A stretch of DNA of 48,095 nucleotides from Chloroflexota bacterium (lineage in GTDB: Bacteria > Chloroflexota > UBA6077 > JACCZL01): positions 1 to 48,095 of the forward strand of contig JADZEM010000176.1 of assembly GCA_020850535.1 (NCBI GenBank), in the 5' to 3' direction. Each line of letters starts with the position of its first letter. Positions within the stretch are counted from its first letter, which is position 1. Below are positions 26,302-35,058 of the stretch, piece by piece. Both the position numbers and the translations under genes were made by a program. The notes under the pieces were generated by a model, which was given only the letters and a program-made list of their open reading frames with translations, made no database searches and was not told where the DNA came from.

Positions 26302-28881
26302 ATGATCCCCGTCAAGCTCGGCCTCCGCAACTTCATGTCGTACACCGACGTCCACGAGCCGCTCGTGTTCGAGGGCATCCATCTCGCCTGCCTCTCGGGC
26401 GAGAACGGCGCCGGTAAGTCCACGCTCCTTGACGCGGTCACCTGGGCGCTCTGGGGCTACTCGCGGGCCGGGGCTGGCTCGGCTCAGCAACTCGTGCACG
26501 CCGGCCGCACCGAGATGGAAGTCGAATACGAGTTCCGCCTGGCCGGCGAGACCTACCGCGTGCTGCGAAAATGGACCGCCCCCAGGACCGGACGCGGCAG
26601 CGGCACGACCTTGCTCGATCTCTCGATCCTCGACGGCGACCATTTCCGCTCGATCAGCGGGAGCACCATCCGCGAGACCGATGCCAAAATCGTCGGGCTG
26701 CTGCGGATGAGCTACACGACCTTCACCAACTCGGCGTTCATCCTCCAGGGGCAGGCCGACGCCTTCACGACCCGCACGCCCACCCAGCGCAAGGAGGTGC
26801 TGGGCGAGATCCTGGAGCTGGCCGAGTACGACCGCTTGCAGGAGCGCGCCCGCGAGGAGGTCCGTACCCGCGACGCTCGCCACCGCGAGCTGACCGACCG
26901 GCTCCGTGAGGCCGACGCCGAGCTGCGCGAGCGCCCGACCTATGAGGCCGAGCGTCAGCGCCTCGAAGCCGAGATCGTGGAGGTCGAGCGGCGGCTGGCC
27001 GAGGACGAGGCGGCGCTGCGGGCCGTACAGGAGTCCGTCACCCGGCTGACCGCCCGCGAGCGCGAGCTGGACGAGGCGACGAACCGCGCGCGGCAGTCTG
27101 TGACGGAGGTCGAGCGGCAGAAGAAGGCCATTGCCGATCACGAGCGGGCCATCGCCGGGCAGCAGCGGCTGCTCGAGAACGCCCGGGAGATCGAGCAGGG
27201 CGTCGCCGATCTCCAGCGCACACGGCAGGCCGACGAGGCCTTGAGCCAGAAGCTGCGCGACCTGACGCCGCTCAACGACGAGCGTGGCCGCCTGGAGAGC
27301 GCCATCGCGCAGGCGCGGACGCGCCTGGAGGGGGAGCTGCGGAACGTCGAGCAGCACCTGGGTCGCCACGAGCGCGAGGCGGGGAAGGTCCGCGAGTACG
27401 AGCAGGCGGTCCAGAAAGCCCACCAGGACCAGGGCGAGCTGGCGCGCATCCAGGCCCGGCAGGCCGAGGTCGAGCGGGAGCTGGCGACGGCCCGCGAGGA
27501 GGCCGCCGAGCTGCGCGGTGCGAACCTCGGCTTGCGGAAGGAGATGGATGTCCTCCGCTCGCGGATCGACACGATCCAGTCTGAGCCGATCTGCCCGATC
27601 TGCCACAGCCAGCTCGACCCTGCCCGCCGCGAGCGGCTGACCGCCGAGTACACCGATGAGGGCGTCGCGCAGCGGGAGCAGTACCGCCAGAACCAGGCGC
27701 GAGCCAAAGCGCTCGATGGCGTCATCGAGCAGAAGACCGCCGATCAGCAGCGGCTGGCGGCCGAGCAGGGGCAGCTGGCCGGGGTCGAGCGCCGGCTGGC
27801 AACCGCCGAGCACGCCCTGGAGGCCGCCCAGAAGTCGGCGCGGGAGGTCGAGCAGGCGCGGGCGGAGGTCACGAAGCTGCAGGATCAGCTTTCGTGTGAG
27901 GCGTACGCCCAGGACGACGCGGCCCAACTGCGCGAGGTGGCGGCCCGCATCGATGCTCTCGGCTACGACCCGGCGACCCACCGCCGTATCCGCGGCGAGC
28001 TGACGCCGCTCTTGCAGTACGAGCAGCTAGCCCGTGAGCTGGACGGCGCCCGCCGTGAGGTCTCGCTGCGCAACGAGGCCCTGGACGCGGCCCGGGCGGC
28101 GCTGGCAACCTGGGACGCCCGGCTTGCGGAGGACAAGGCCCGCGTGCTGGCCCTCCGCGAGGAGGTCAAGGATCTGCCCGCCCTACGCGAGCGGCAGGCC
28201 GAGAGCGAGCAGGCCGTCCAACGGCTGCGGCGCGAGCACACGGCCGCCAGCCGGCAGCTTGGCGAGGCCCAGCAGCGGCTCAGCTACCTCGACCGCCTGC
28301 AGGAGACCCGTGCCGAGCGGCTCCGTGAGCTGGAAGATGTCCTCCGCGAGAAAGGCCTCTACACCGACCTGGCGACGGCCTTCGGGCGGAACGGCATTCA
28401 GGCGATGCTCGTCGAGACGGCCATTCCCGAGATCCAGGACGAGGCCAACCGGCTGCTGGCGGCGATGACCTCCGGGCGCATGCACGTCGAGCTGAAGACC
28501 CAGCGCGAGCGCGCCAGCGGCGACGGCCAGATCGAGACGCTCGACGTGGTCATCCACGACAACCTCGGCAGCCGGCCCTACGAGATGTACTCCGGCGGCG
28601 AGGCGTTCCGTGTCAACTTCGCCCTGCGCATCGCGCTGTCACGGCTGCTGGCCCAGCGGGCCGGTGCGCGCCTGGAGACGCTCGTGATCGACGAGGGGTT
28701 CGGGAGCCAGGATCAGGAGGGGCGCGACCGGCTGGTCGAGGCGATCAAGAGTATCGAGCCAGAGTTCGCCATGATCCTCGTCATCACCCACCTGGACGAC
28801 CTGAAAGAGCGGTTCCCGGTGCGGATCGACGTGCAGAAGCGGCCCGACGGCTCGGTGTTCCAGACCGAATGGGTTGCCTGA
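26302..28881 (+). CDS. rad50: Rad50/SbcC-type SMC ATPase
   Basis: 859 residues, near the length of archaeal Rad50. The N-terminal ATPase half has Walker A GENGAGKS at residues 33-40. The Q-loop region (FILQGQADAFTTRTPTQRKE) follows. Two long coiled coils flank a zinc hook, CPIC (C431, C434), which joins two Rad50 molecules. The C-terminal half has signature YSGGEAFRVNFALRIALS near 763 and Walker B LVIDEGFGSQD near 794. The predicted partner is the upstream Mre11. The ATG follows the palindrome closely, which could affect translation. Confidence 0.94.
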   Translation: MIPVKLGLRNFMSYTDVHEPLVFEGIHLACLSGENGAGKSTLLDAVTWALWGYSRAGAGSAQQLVHAGRTEMEVEYEFRLAGETYRVLRKWTAPRTGRGSGTTLLDLSILDGDHFRSISGSTIRETDAKIVGLLRMSYTTFTNSAFILQGQADAFTTRTPTQRKEVLGEILELAEYDRLQERAREEVRTRDARHRELTDRLREADAELRERPTYEAERQRLEAEIVEVERRLAEDEAALRAVQESVTRLTARERELDEATNRARQSVTEVERQKKAIADHERAIAGQQRLLENAREIEQGVADLQRTRQADEALSQKLRDLTPLNDERGRLESAIAQARTRLEGELRNVEQHLGRHEREAGKVREYEQAVQKAHQDQGELARIQARQAEVERELATAREEAAELRGANLGLRKEMDVLRSRIDTIQSEPICPICHSQLDPARRERLTAEYTDEGVAQREQYRQNQARAKALDGVIEQKTADQQRLAAEQGQLAGVERRLATAEHALEAAQKSAREVEQARAEVTKLQDQLSCEAYAQDDAAQLREVAARIDALGYDPATHRRIRGELTPLLQYEQLARELDGARREVSLRNEALDAARAALATWDARLAEDKARVLALREEVKDLPALRERQAESEQAVQRLRREHTAASRQLGEAQQRLSYLDRLQETRAERLRELEDVLREKGLYTDLATAFGRNGIQAMLVETAIPEIQDEANRLLAAMTSGRMHVELKTQRERASGDGQIETLDVVIHDNLGSRPYEMYSGGEAFRVNFALRIALSRLLAQRAGARLETLVIDEGFGSQDQEGRDRLVEAIKSIEPEFAMILVITHLDDLKERFPVRIDVQKRPDGSVFQTEWVA

Positions 28882-29208
28882 GCAGGCGCGCCCGGCGCCG
28901 TCGGATGGCCGTGTCCGGATGCATCGGTCAGGTGTTCGGCTGCACATTGCCCGCGAAACAGGCGGACCATGTACACTGTGGCGGCGCGGGGGTCTTGACA
29001 GGCCAGAATCGCGGCATTCGGGGCGTGCGACGTCGATCGAATGCGCCGTTGAGGCCCGTCGCAATCCGAGAGAAGGCTTTCTGCTTGACGGAAGTCACGA
29101 ATTCGCCTCAAATCGTAACGCGCCGCGAATCCCTTCGTATCCTCGCTCGTCGTTTTCTCAGGGAGGCGTGTTTTGGGCGGATGTAATTCCGTTGTGACCC
29201 ACCCAGAG
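28882..29208. other. Intergenic region upstream of the LysM/M23 gene
   Basis: 327 bp with no convincing ORF. It becomes less GC-rich toward the promoter. A second, weaker promoter-like pair is visible near 29093: TTGACG, 17 nt, TCAAAT. No tRNA or riboswitch core was recognised. Confidence 0.45.
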
Positions 29209-29237
29209 TTGACGCCTCAGGCGCTAGCCCCTACTAT
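29209..29237 (+). promoter_or_regulatory. Sigma-70-like promoter for the LysM/M23 gene
   Basis: TTGACG at 29209-29214 and TACTAT at 29232-29237 are separated by exactly 17 nt. Each matches the consensus -35 and -10 at five of six positions. Transcription would start near 29244, 75 nt before ATG 29319 and 168 nt before ATG 29412. Confidence 0.65.
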
Positions 29238-29411
29238 TCGGGGGCTTCGCACGGGCTGGCAGGCGTGTACGTCTCCCAGTGACCCGACTCATCCCCGCTG
29301 GAAGGGCCCCGCCGCGCGATGATTGGTCCCGCAGACCGCTTCCTGGCACAACCGCTCCCGCTCGACGCGCAGTCGGGCAGTGGCCCTGAGGCCAGGGCTT
29401 CAGCTACATCG

Positions 29412-30539
29412 ATGGTGAGCGACAGGCGTCGGCGTAGTCGGCGCGATGTCCTCGGTATGATCCTTGGCGTTGCGGCGTGCTTGACGCTCAGCAACGGCGC
29501 GGTGCACGCCCAGGACGTTGACAGCATCGTCATGACGGATGCTGCCGCCGTCCCGGCTGGCGAGGACGCTCCGGCTGAGGAGCCGGCCGCTGAGACGACC
29601 CCTGCTGCCGCGCCGGCCCCCGAGACGGCCGCTGTCCCGCCTGCGCCGACCGTGCCAAAGACGTACACCGTCCAGGCCAGCGACACGATGTTCTCGATCG
29701 CCAAGCGGCACGGCGTCAGCGTCGATGCGCTGCTCTGGGCCAACAACCTGACGGACCCGAACGTCATCAAGCAGGGCCAGCAGCTGGTGATCCCACCGTC
29801 CACCGGCAAGCTGCACGTCGCGAAGGACGGCGACACGCTCGACTCGCTGGCGCAGACCTACAGCGTCTCGAAGACCGGCATCGCGGCGGTCAATGGGCTG
29901 GCTGAGGATGCGACCCTCAAGGCTGGGCAGCGGCTGCTGATCCCCGTCAAGAGCGGCAACGGCGATCCCGCGTTCACGCCGGCCCCCGTGGCCGCTGCGA
30001 GCGCCGAGGAGCCGGTGCCGATCCCGCAGATCCCAACAAATGCTGGCACGGGTTCTCCCACGCCGCCGCTGATCTCCAGCATCGCCCCGGTCATTCAGGT
30101 GCCGGGCGTGATGACGGCGATGGGCACGCCAACGGTGACGGTCACCAACCGCAAGGTGCCGAAGCTCGCCTGGCCGGTCCCGAACAACCCGCCTAAGAGC
30201 GGCGTCAGCCAGGGCTTCCGCCCCGGCCACACCGGCATCGACATCTACACGCCTGAAGGCACGCCGATCAAGGCGGCGGCTGCCGGGACGGTCAAGATGG
30301 CGGCGAAGAACCCGGACGGGTTCAGTGGCTACGGCTGGATCGTCATCGTGGATCACGGCGACGGTATCTCGACGTGGTACGCCCACTGCGGCTCGTTCTC
30401 CGTCAAGGACGGCGACAAGGTCAAGGCTGGCGACGTGCTCGGGGCGGTCGGGATGACCGGCCGCACGACGGGGCCGCACTTGCACTTCGAGCTGCGGGTG
30501 AGCACCAGCGCCGTCGATCCGCGCCTCGCGCTCCCGTAG
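29412..30539 (+). CDS. Secreted LysM and M23 (LytM) peptidoglycan endopeptidase-like protein
   Basis: 375 residues from ATG 29412; ATG 29319 adds 31 residues ahead of what looks like an RR-type signal peptide (RRRRSRRDVLGMILG, then VAACLTLSNGAVHAQ), so the shorter start is preferred. An Ala/Pro/Glu linker follows. Next come two LysM repeats (KTYTVQASDTMFSIAKRHGV; KLHVAKDGDTLDSLAQTYSV) for binding peptidoglycan. The C-terminal M23 domain keeps both metal motifs: HTGID (HxxxD) and HLHFEL (HxH). The expected role is cell-wall cross-bridge cleavage or, in partnership, amidase activation. It faces the convergent glycan operon. Confidence 0.92.
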   Translation: MVSDRRRRSRRDVLGMILGVAACLTLSNGAVHAQDVDSIVMTDAAAVPAGEDAPAEEPAAETTPAAAPAPETAAVPPAPTVPKTYTVQASDTMFSIAKRHGVSVDALLWANNLTDPNVIKQGQQLVIPPSTGKLHVAKDGDTLDSLAQTYSVSKTGIAAVNGLAEDATLKAGQRLLIPVKSGNGDPAFTPAPVAAASAEEPVPIPQIPTNAGTGSPTPPLISSIAPVIQVPGVMTAMGTPTVTVTNRKVPKLAWPVPNNPPKSGVSQGFRPGHTGIDIYTPEGTPIKAAAAGTVKMAAKNPDGFSGYGWIVIVDHGDGISTWYAHCGSFSVKDGDKVKAGDVLGAVGMTGRTTGPHLHFELRVSTSAVDPRLALP

Positions 30540-30547
30540 GTCCGCGC

Positions 30548-32482
30548 TTACCGTTCGAGTGAGGCCGGCGCGCGCCGCGCCGGCCCCACCAGCAGCCCGC
30601 CGACGAACACCGTCAGCACCAGCCACAGCAGGGTGCGCGGCCAGGACGGAAACTGCTGGTCGACGGTGTCCTGTATCGCGGCCGGCAGCACCTCGATGGA
30701 CCCGAGCCACAGCTCCGTCTCGCCGTGGTAGCGCACGCGCGTCTCGATGCGCCCGCGCTCGCGGACGGTGAACGGCAGCTCGACGGTCGTGTAGCCGCCG
30801 CCCGTTGGCAGATCGCCGAGGCGGATATCGCGCTGGGCCAGCACGGTGTAGAGCACCGGCAGCTCGGTCATGATGTCGAGGGTGGCGACGGAGCGGATCG
30901 GTGCGTCGCCGGCCGCCGCGAGGTGGAAACGGGCCACGTAGCGCCCTGGCAGAAGCGGCCTGTACGGCCCGTAGGAGAGCATTCCGGGCTGGTCCGTCCC
31001 AGGGGCGGCAAAGGCGACGGGGGCGGCCGTCCCGTCCACCACGCGGCCCGTCTGCCGCTGGGCCGTGGCCGGGGCGACCACAAACTCCAGGCGGGTCGTC
31101 AACGGCAGGCGCGGCCGGTCCGCGCCGATGTCCGGCCAGATCTCCTGCAGCTCGGTGGCCAGGGGCAGGGATGGCAGCGCCGAGCCGTCCTGGTAGAGCA
31201 GCGTATGGTGCAGGACGCCCAGGCTGGCGAGCACCAGTGACAGCCCGAGCAGCGGCACGAACAGCAGCCGCGCGGCCACGCTGGTGGCGATGGCGAGCAG
31301 TAATGGCACGGCCACCAGCGGCGTCAGCACGACGATGTAGCGGGCAGGCAGGCTGTTGCCGACGGCCACCGGCCCCGCCACCAGCAGGAAGTACACGCCG
31401 ACGAACAGGAGCACGGCGGGTGTGGCACGGCGGAAGCGCACGGCCAGCGGGATCAGCGCGGCCAGCCCGAGCCACTGGACCGGCGCATACGGCAGCCAGC
31501 CATCGCCCGGGCTGAACAGTGCGCCGAGACCGTGACGGTAGGCGATGGCGAGGCTCCAGGGGGCAATCGAGGCCAGCTCAGGCGCATACATCGCCGGGGG
31601 CCACGGGCTGCCGTAGAGGCGGTAGGTGACGATGCTGAGCGCCAGCAGCGTCGAGACGGGCAGCAGGGCGGGCCAGAACACTCGCCATGCTGCCGGCTCG
31701 CGGAGACGCTGGAGGCCCGCTCGCAACGTCCCCACCGGCGTCAGGCCGCGCGCCAGGTGGTACAGGACGCCCAGCCCGATGCCGGCGGCAAACACGATGA
31801 AGCGGAAGTGGAGCCAGGGCAGCACGGCCGCTCCGAGCATCGCCAGCACCAGCGCGCGGTGCGTGGGCCGCGTGCGGAGCAGGACGCGCAGGCAACTGAC
31901 GATCAGCAGCGCGCCCGGGAATTCCGGGTAGACCTGCCCGGAGAAGGTCAGCATCGGCATGCAGAGGGCGGTGGCGATCCAGGCCAGCCAGACGTAGCCG
32001 CCGCTCCCGAGACGGGTGTCCTTGAGCAGGCCGAACACCTGATACGCCAGCAGCGCGCTCAGCAGGAGCATCAGCGCCCGCACCGCTGCCAGCCCGCCGC
32101 CGGCCAGGATGATCGGGGAGATCAGCAGCGGCACGCCCAGGTAGTGGATCGAGTGAATCGTGCCATCGCCCAGGTACTCGCGGCCGTGCGGATCGAGCTG
32201 GCCGTAGTACGGGAAGTAGCGCTGGACGGTGGCGCGGTCGTAGTTGTTGGCGAGGTCGGCGTCATGGTCGAAGACGAGGCTGTGGCTGTACAGGATGTAG
32301 TGCGGCTCGTCGCCGGTCGGCGTGGGCTGCATGTGCAGGTAGGCTGCGCCGTACACGAACAGGGCGACGAGGAACGGCAAGAGCCGCAGCAGACGGTCGT
32401 CGGTCAGGGCTGACGCCGCCGCCACCGTCTGCGAAGCCGTACGCGCCGGCCGGTGCGGAGCCTCAAGGGCGCTCGTCGCCAT
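30548..32482 (-). CDS. GT-C fold membrane glycosyltransferase-like protein (GT39/ArnT-like)
   Basis: 644 residues with about ten to twelve hydrophobic segments, for example LLPFLVALFVYGAAYL, MLLLSALLAYQVFGLL and FVPLLGLSLVLASLGVL. After the first helix comes TGDEPHYILYSHSL, the acidic loop motif of GT-C transferases that use polyprenyl-phosphate sugars. A soluble beta-rich region (GYTTVELPFTVRERGRIETR) precedes a final helix (LLWLVLTVFVGGLLV). Likely role: transfer of a lipid-linked sugar on the outer face of the membrane. It is the last gene of the minus-strand glycan cluster, 78 nt after the preceding stop. Confidence 0.7.
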   Translation of the reverse strand: MATSALEAPHRPARTASQTVAAASALTDDRLLRLLPFLVALFVYGAAYLHMQPTPTGDEPHYILYSHSLVFDHDADLANNYDRATVQRYFPYYGQLDPHGREYLGDGTIHSIHYLGVPLLISPIILAGGGLAAVRALMLLLSALLAYQVFGLLKDTRLGSGGYVWLAWIATALCMPMLTFSGQVYPEFPGALLIVSCLRVLLRTRPTHRALVLAMLGAAVLPWLHFRFIVFAAGIGLGVLYHLARGLTPVGTLRAGLQRLREPAAWRVFWPALLPVSTLLALSIVTYRLYGSPWPPAMYAPELASIAPWSLAIAYRHGLGALFSPGDGWLPYAPVQWLGLAALIPLAVRFRRATPAVLLFVGVYFLLVAGPVAVGNSLPARYIVVLTPLVAVPLLLAIATSVAARLLFVPLLGLSLVLASLGVLHHTLLYQDGSALPSLPLATELQEIWPDIGADRPRLPLTTRLEFVVAPATAQRQTGRVVDGTAAPVAFAAPGTDQPGMLSYGPYRPLLPGRYVARFHLAAAGDAPIRSVATLDIMTELPVLYTVLAQRDIRLGDLPTGGGYTTVELPFTVRERGRIETRVRYHGETELWLGSIEVLPAAIQDTVDQQFPSWPRTLLWLVLTVFVGGLLVGPARRAPASLER

Positions 32483-32560
32483 CAGCGAACCTCAGCAGTA
32501 GGGGCGTTTCTCGGGTGGCAGGGGGACGCGTTGACGACAAGGGAGCGGGGAGCGCGGCGC

Positions 32561-33733
32561 TCAGACGGCGCTGGGTGCGCGGACCTGCGCGGGCGGCGAT
32601 TTCGATCTCGTGCCGTGGCGGACATCCTCGTAGACCTCGGCCGTCTGGCGGGCGGTGCGGTCCCAGGTGAAGAGGCTCGCTCGATGCAGGCCGGCCGCCC
32701 GCCAGTCGCGTGACCAGCCGTCCACGTCGAGCATCTGGCCGACGGCCGCGGCCAGCCGGGCCGGCGCGCGGGGCGGGGCCAGCAGCCCGGCGTCGCCCAC
32801 CAGCTCCGGCAGCGAGCTGGCATCGGCGGCCACCACCGGCGTTCCGCAGGCCATCGCCTCCAGCACCGGAAAGCCGAAGCCCTCGTAGAGTGATGGCATC
32901 ACGCAGACGCTGGCCAGCGAGTAGAGGGCCGGCAGGTCGGCGTCCGAGACGTCGTTGAGGAAGTGGACGGCCGCCCCGACGCCCGCCGTGCGTGCGCGAG
33001 CCAGCAGCCGCTCGCGCTCGTCGGCGAAGTGGGCCTGCCCGATCTTCAGCAGCTCCACGTCTGGCGCGGTCTGCCGGATCTGGGCCAGCGCGTCGATCAG
33101 CGAGCCGAGATCCTTGCGCGGGTCTTCCGAGCCGACGTAGATCAGGTAGCGGCGGTCCTGGCGTAGCTGGAAGCGGTCGCGCAGCTCCTGGGTGACCGGC
33201 CGCGGCCGGAATCGCTCCTGGTCGATGCCCAGGTGGACGACCCGCACCCGCCCCGTGTCGATCCCGAGGTGCTGCCCCAGCGCCTGCCGCGTGTACTCCG
33301 AGTCGGCGATCAACCCGTGGGCGCGCTTGAGACCCGTCAGCGCCAGCAGGTCGAACACCCGATCCGCCAGGGTGCGGTAGGTGCAGAGGGCCGGATCGTT
33401 GCGGACCATGTAGGGGATGATGTCGTGGACGGTGACGACGGTGGGCGCGCGTGGCCGGCGGAGCAGCAAGACCGTGGCGAGGTTCTGGCTGCTGACATGC
33501 GCCACGTCCGCGCGCGGCGGCCGCGCCCGGACGGGGTAGTTGTTGAAGAAGGCGGCAGCGTCCACGCCGGCCACCCGCTGCCCGAGCCGCGTCAGGGCAG
33601 TCGGCACCGGCACAATCGGGTGGGTCAGTGCGACGCGGTGCCCGAGCCGTTGCAGGGCCGGCGTCAGCGCACCGGTGTAGCGACCGACGCCGGTGTGTGC
33701 ATGGCCCGCCTTCGCGATCAGGGCAACGTCCAT
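32561..33733 (-). CDS. Glycosyltransferase family 4
   Basis: 390 residues from ATG 33733 (MDVALIAKAGHAHTGVGRYT). GT-B fold enzyme using a nucleotide sugar. Typical GT4 blocks: VHDIIPYMVR, YLIYVGSEDPRKDLGSLIDA and the EX7E motif in LYEGFGFPVLEAMACGTPVV. It resembles mannosyl- or rhamnosyl-type GT4 proteins but the sugar cannot be assigned. The open frame extends far upstream in a shadow of the next gene; the family alignment starts at this ATG. The gap to the preceding gene in the cluster is 64 nt. Confidence 0.88.
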   Translation of the reverse strand: MDVALIAKAGHAHTGVGRYTGALTPALQRLGHRVALTHPIVPVPTALTRLGQRVAGVDAAAFFNNYPVRARPPRADVAHVSSQNLATVLLLRRPRAPTVVTVHDIIPYMVRNDPALCTYRTLADRVFDLLALTGLKRAHGLIADSEYTRQALGQHLGIDTGRVRVVHLGIDQERFRPRPVTQELRDRFQLRQDRRYLIYVGSEDPRKDLGSLIDALAQIRQTAPDVELLKIGQAHFADERERLLARARTAGVGAAVHFLNDVSDADLPALYSLASVCVMPSLYEGFGFPVLEAMACGTPVVAADASSLPELVGDAGLLAPPRAPARLAAAVGQMLDVDGWSRDWRAAGLHRASLFTWDRTARQTAEVYEDVRHGTRSKSPPAQVRAPSAV

Positions 33734-33797
33734 ACCTACTGCTGCTCCAGGACGCCCACCCACCTCGGGCTTCTCAAGCGAGACGTTCGTCCGTACA

Positions 33798-34997
33798 CTA
33801 TCTGCACCAGCGGAGGATCGCCTCCTCGGCGGTGGCGACGTTCTTGCGGTCGTCGAAGCGCGTCTCGGCGTACGCCCGCGCCCCCTTCGACATGGCCTCG
33901 CGCTTCTCGGTGTTCGAGACGAGGTCCGCGATGGCATCGGCCAGGGCCTGGGCGTTGCGCTCGGGCACCAGGATGCCGGCCTCCGGCGGCGTGAACTCGT
34001 CGAGGCAGCCGGTCTGTGTGGCGATGACCGGCAGTCCGGAGGCCATGGCGTGCCACGCCGCCGTGCTGAGCTGCTGAATCCAGAGCTTCGTGGTGGTGCT
34101 CGGCAGTGCGAAGATGTCGGCGGCCCGCATGTAGCGGTCGAGGTCCGCGTGCTTGATGTTGCCGAACCAGGTGACGTGCTTCGTGATGCCCAGCCGCTCG
34201 GCTTTGTCTCGTAGCTCCTGCTCCTGCGGGCCAGCCCCGCACAGCGCCAGGTGGACGCCCAGGCCTCGGTCGCGGACCATCCTGATGGCATCGAAGAGGT
34301 AATCCAGGCCCTTCTCTGGTGTGATCCGCCCGGCGAAGAGGACGACGGGATCGGTGGTCGCGATGGGGACGGCCTGGCCTTCGGGGCGGAAGCGCTCGAC
34401 GTCGATGCCCCAGCAGCCGTACAGCATGTAGACCAGGCGGTGCTTCGGCGCACTGTAGCGGATCATGTTGTCGCGGGACTTCGTGTCGAGCCAGAAGATG
34501 ACCGAGGCCCGCCGCCACCAGAGCGCCAGGATCGCCCAGTAGGGCGGCACGACGAGCCAGTGGTACTTCTTGTGGAGGGGGATCGGCTCGAGGCTGAGGG
34601 TGACGAGCTTGACCTTCGGATGGAGCCAGAGGTAGACCAGCGCGGTCACCAGGAACGGCAGCATCAAGATCGAGAGCGGGTCCGGCCCCTGGATGATGTC
34701 CGGCTTCGCCCGGGAGATCGTCCAGTACAGATCCCAGGGCCACTGGAAGCGGATCGTGCGCTTGTTGAAGTCCTCATCCCGCATGTCGTTCCAGGGCGCG
34801 CTGCGGTAGAGGTGGATGATCTCCAGGTTCTTGAAGTAGGTGAGCGGCTGCTGGAGATCGCGGCGCACCTCGCTGCTGATCATCAGGTAGCGCGGCTTGC
34901 GGATCGGACGCCGCTCCGGAGCTGCCGCGCCCTGGGTTGGCTGCGTGCTCGGCTCGGGTCCGCCGAGCTGCTCGGTCGGTCGCTGGCTGACGGCCAT
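33798..34997 (-). CDS. Glycosyltransferase family 4
   Basis: 399 residues from ATG 34997, with AGGAGGAAG upstream deciding the start. An unusual ~35-residue Pro/Gln-rich leader (TEQLGGPEPSTQPTQG) precedes the GT-B fold. Blocks: RYLMISSEVRRDLQQPLTYF, a hydrophobic segment LSILMLPFLVTALVYLWL that may associate with the membrane, VVLFAGRITPEKGLDYLFDA and MASGLPVIATQTGCLDEFTP. In place of the usual EGFGxxxxE, the late motif reads TKLWIQQLSTAAWHAMASG, so one acidic residue of the EX7E pair is not obvious. Its place in the glycan cluster supports a sugar-chain assembly role. Confidence 0.85.
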   Translation of the reverse strand: MAVSQRPTEQLGGPEPSTQPTQGAAAPERRPIRKPRYLMISSEVRRDLQQPLTYFKNLEIIHLYRSAPWNDMRDEDFNKRTIRFQWPWDLYWTISRAKPDIIQGPDPLSILMLPFLVTALVYLWLHPKVKLVTLSLEPIPLHKKYHWLVVPPYWAILALWWRRASVIFWLDTKSRDNMIRYSAPKHRLVYMLYGCWGIDVERFRPEGQAVPIATTDPVVLFAGRITPEKGLDYLFDAIRMVRDRGLGVHLALCGAGPQEQELRDKAERLGITKHVTWFGNIKHADLDRYMRAADIFALPSTTTKLWIQQLSTAAWHAMASGLPVIATQTGCLDEFTPPEAGILVPERNAQALADAIADLVSNTEKREAMSKGARAYAETRFDDRKNVATAEEAILRWCR

Positions 34998-35058
34998 GCG
35001 TGCTCTTCCTCCTGAAAAGGTGTGCGCCCGGCGCGGCCGGGCTACCGGCAGAGCCGGC

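Noticed and set aside
33736-34743. Minus-frame ORF overlapping the GT4 gene at 33798-34997
   Set aside because: It is a shifted shadow without family motifs; the GT4 frame has a Shine-Dalgarno site and conserved blocks.
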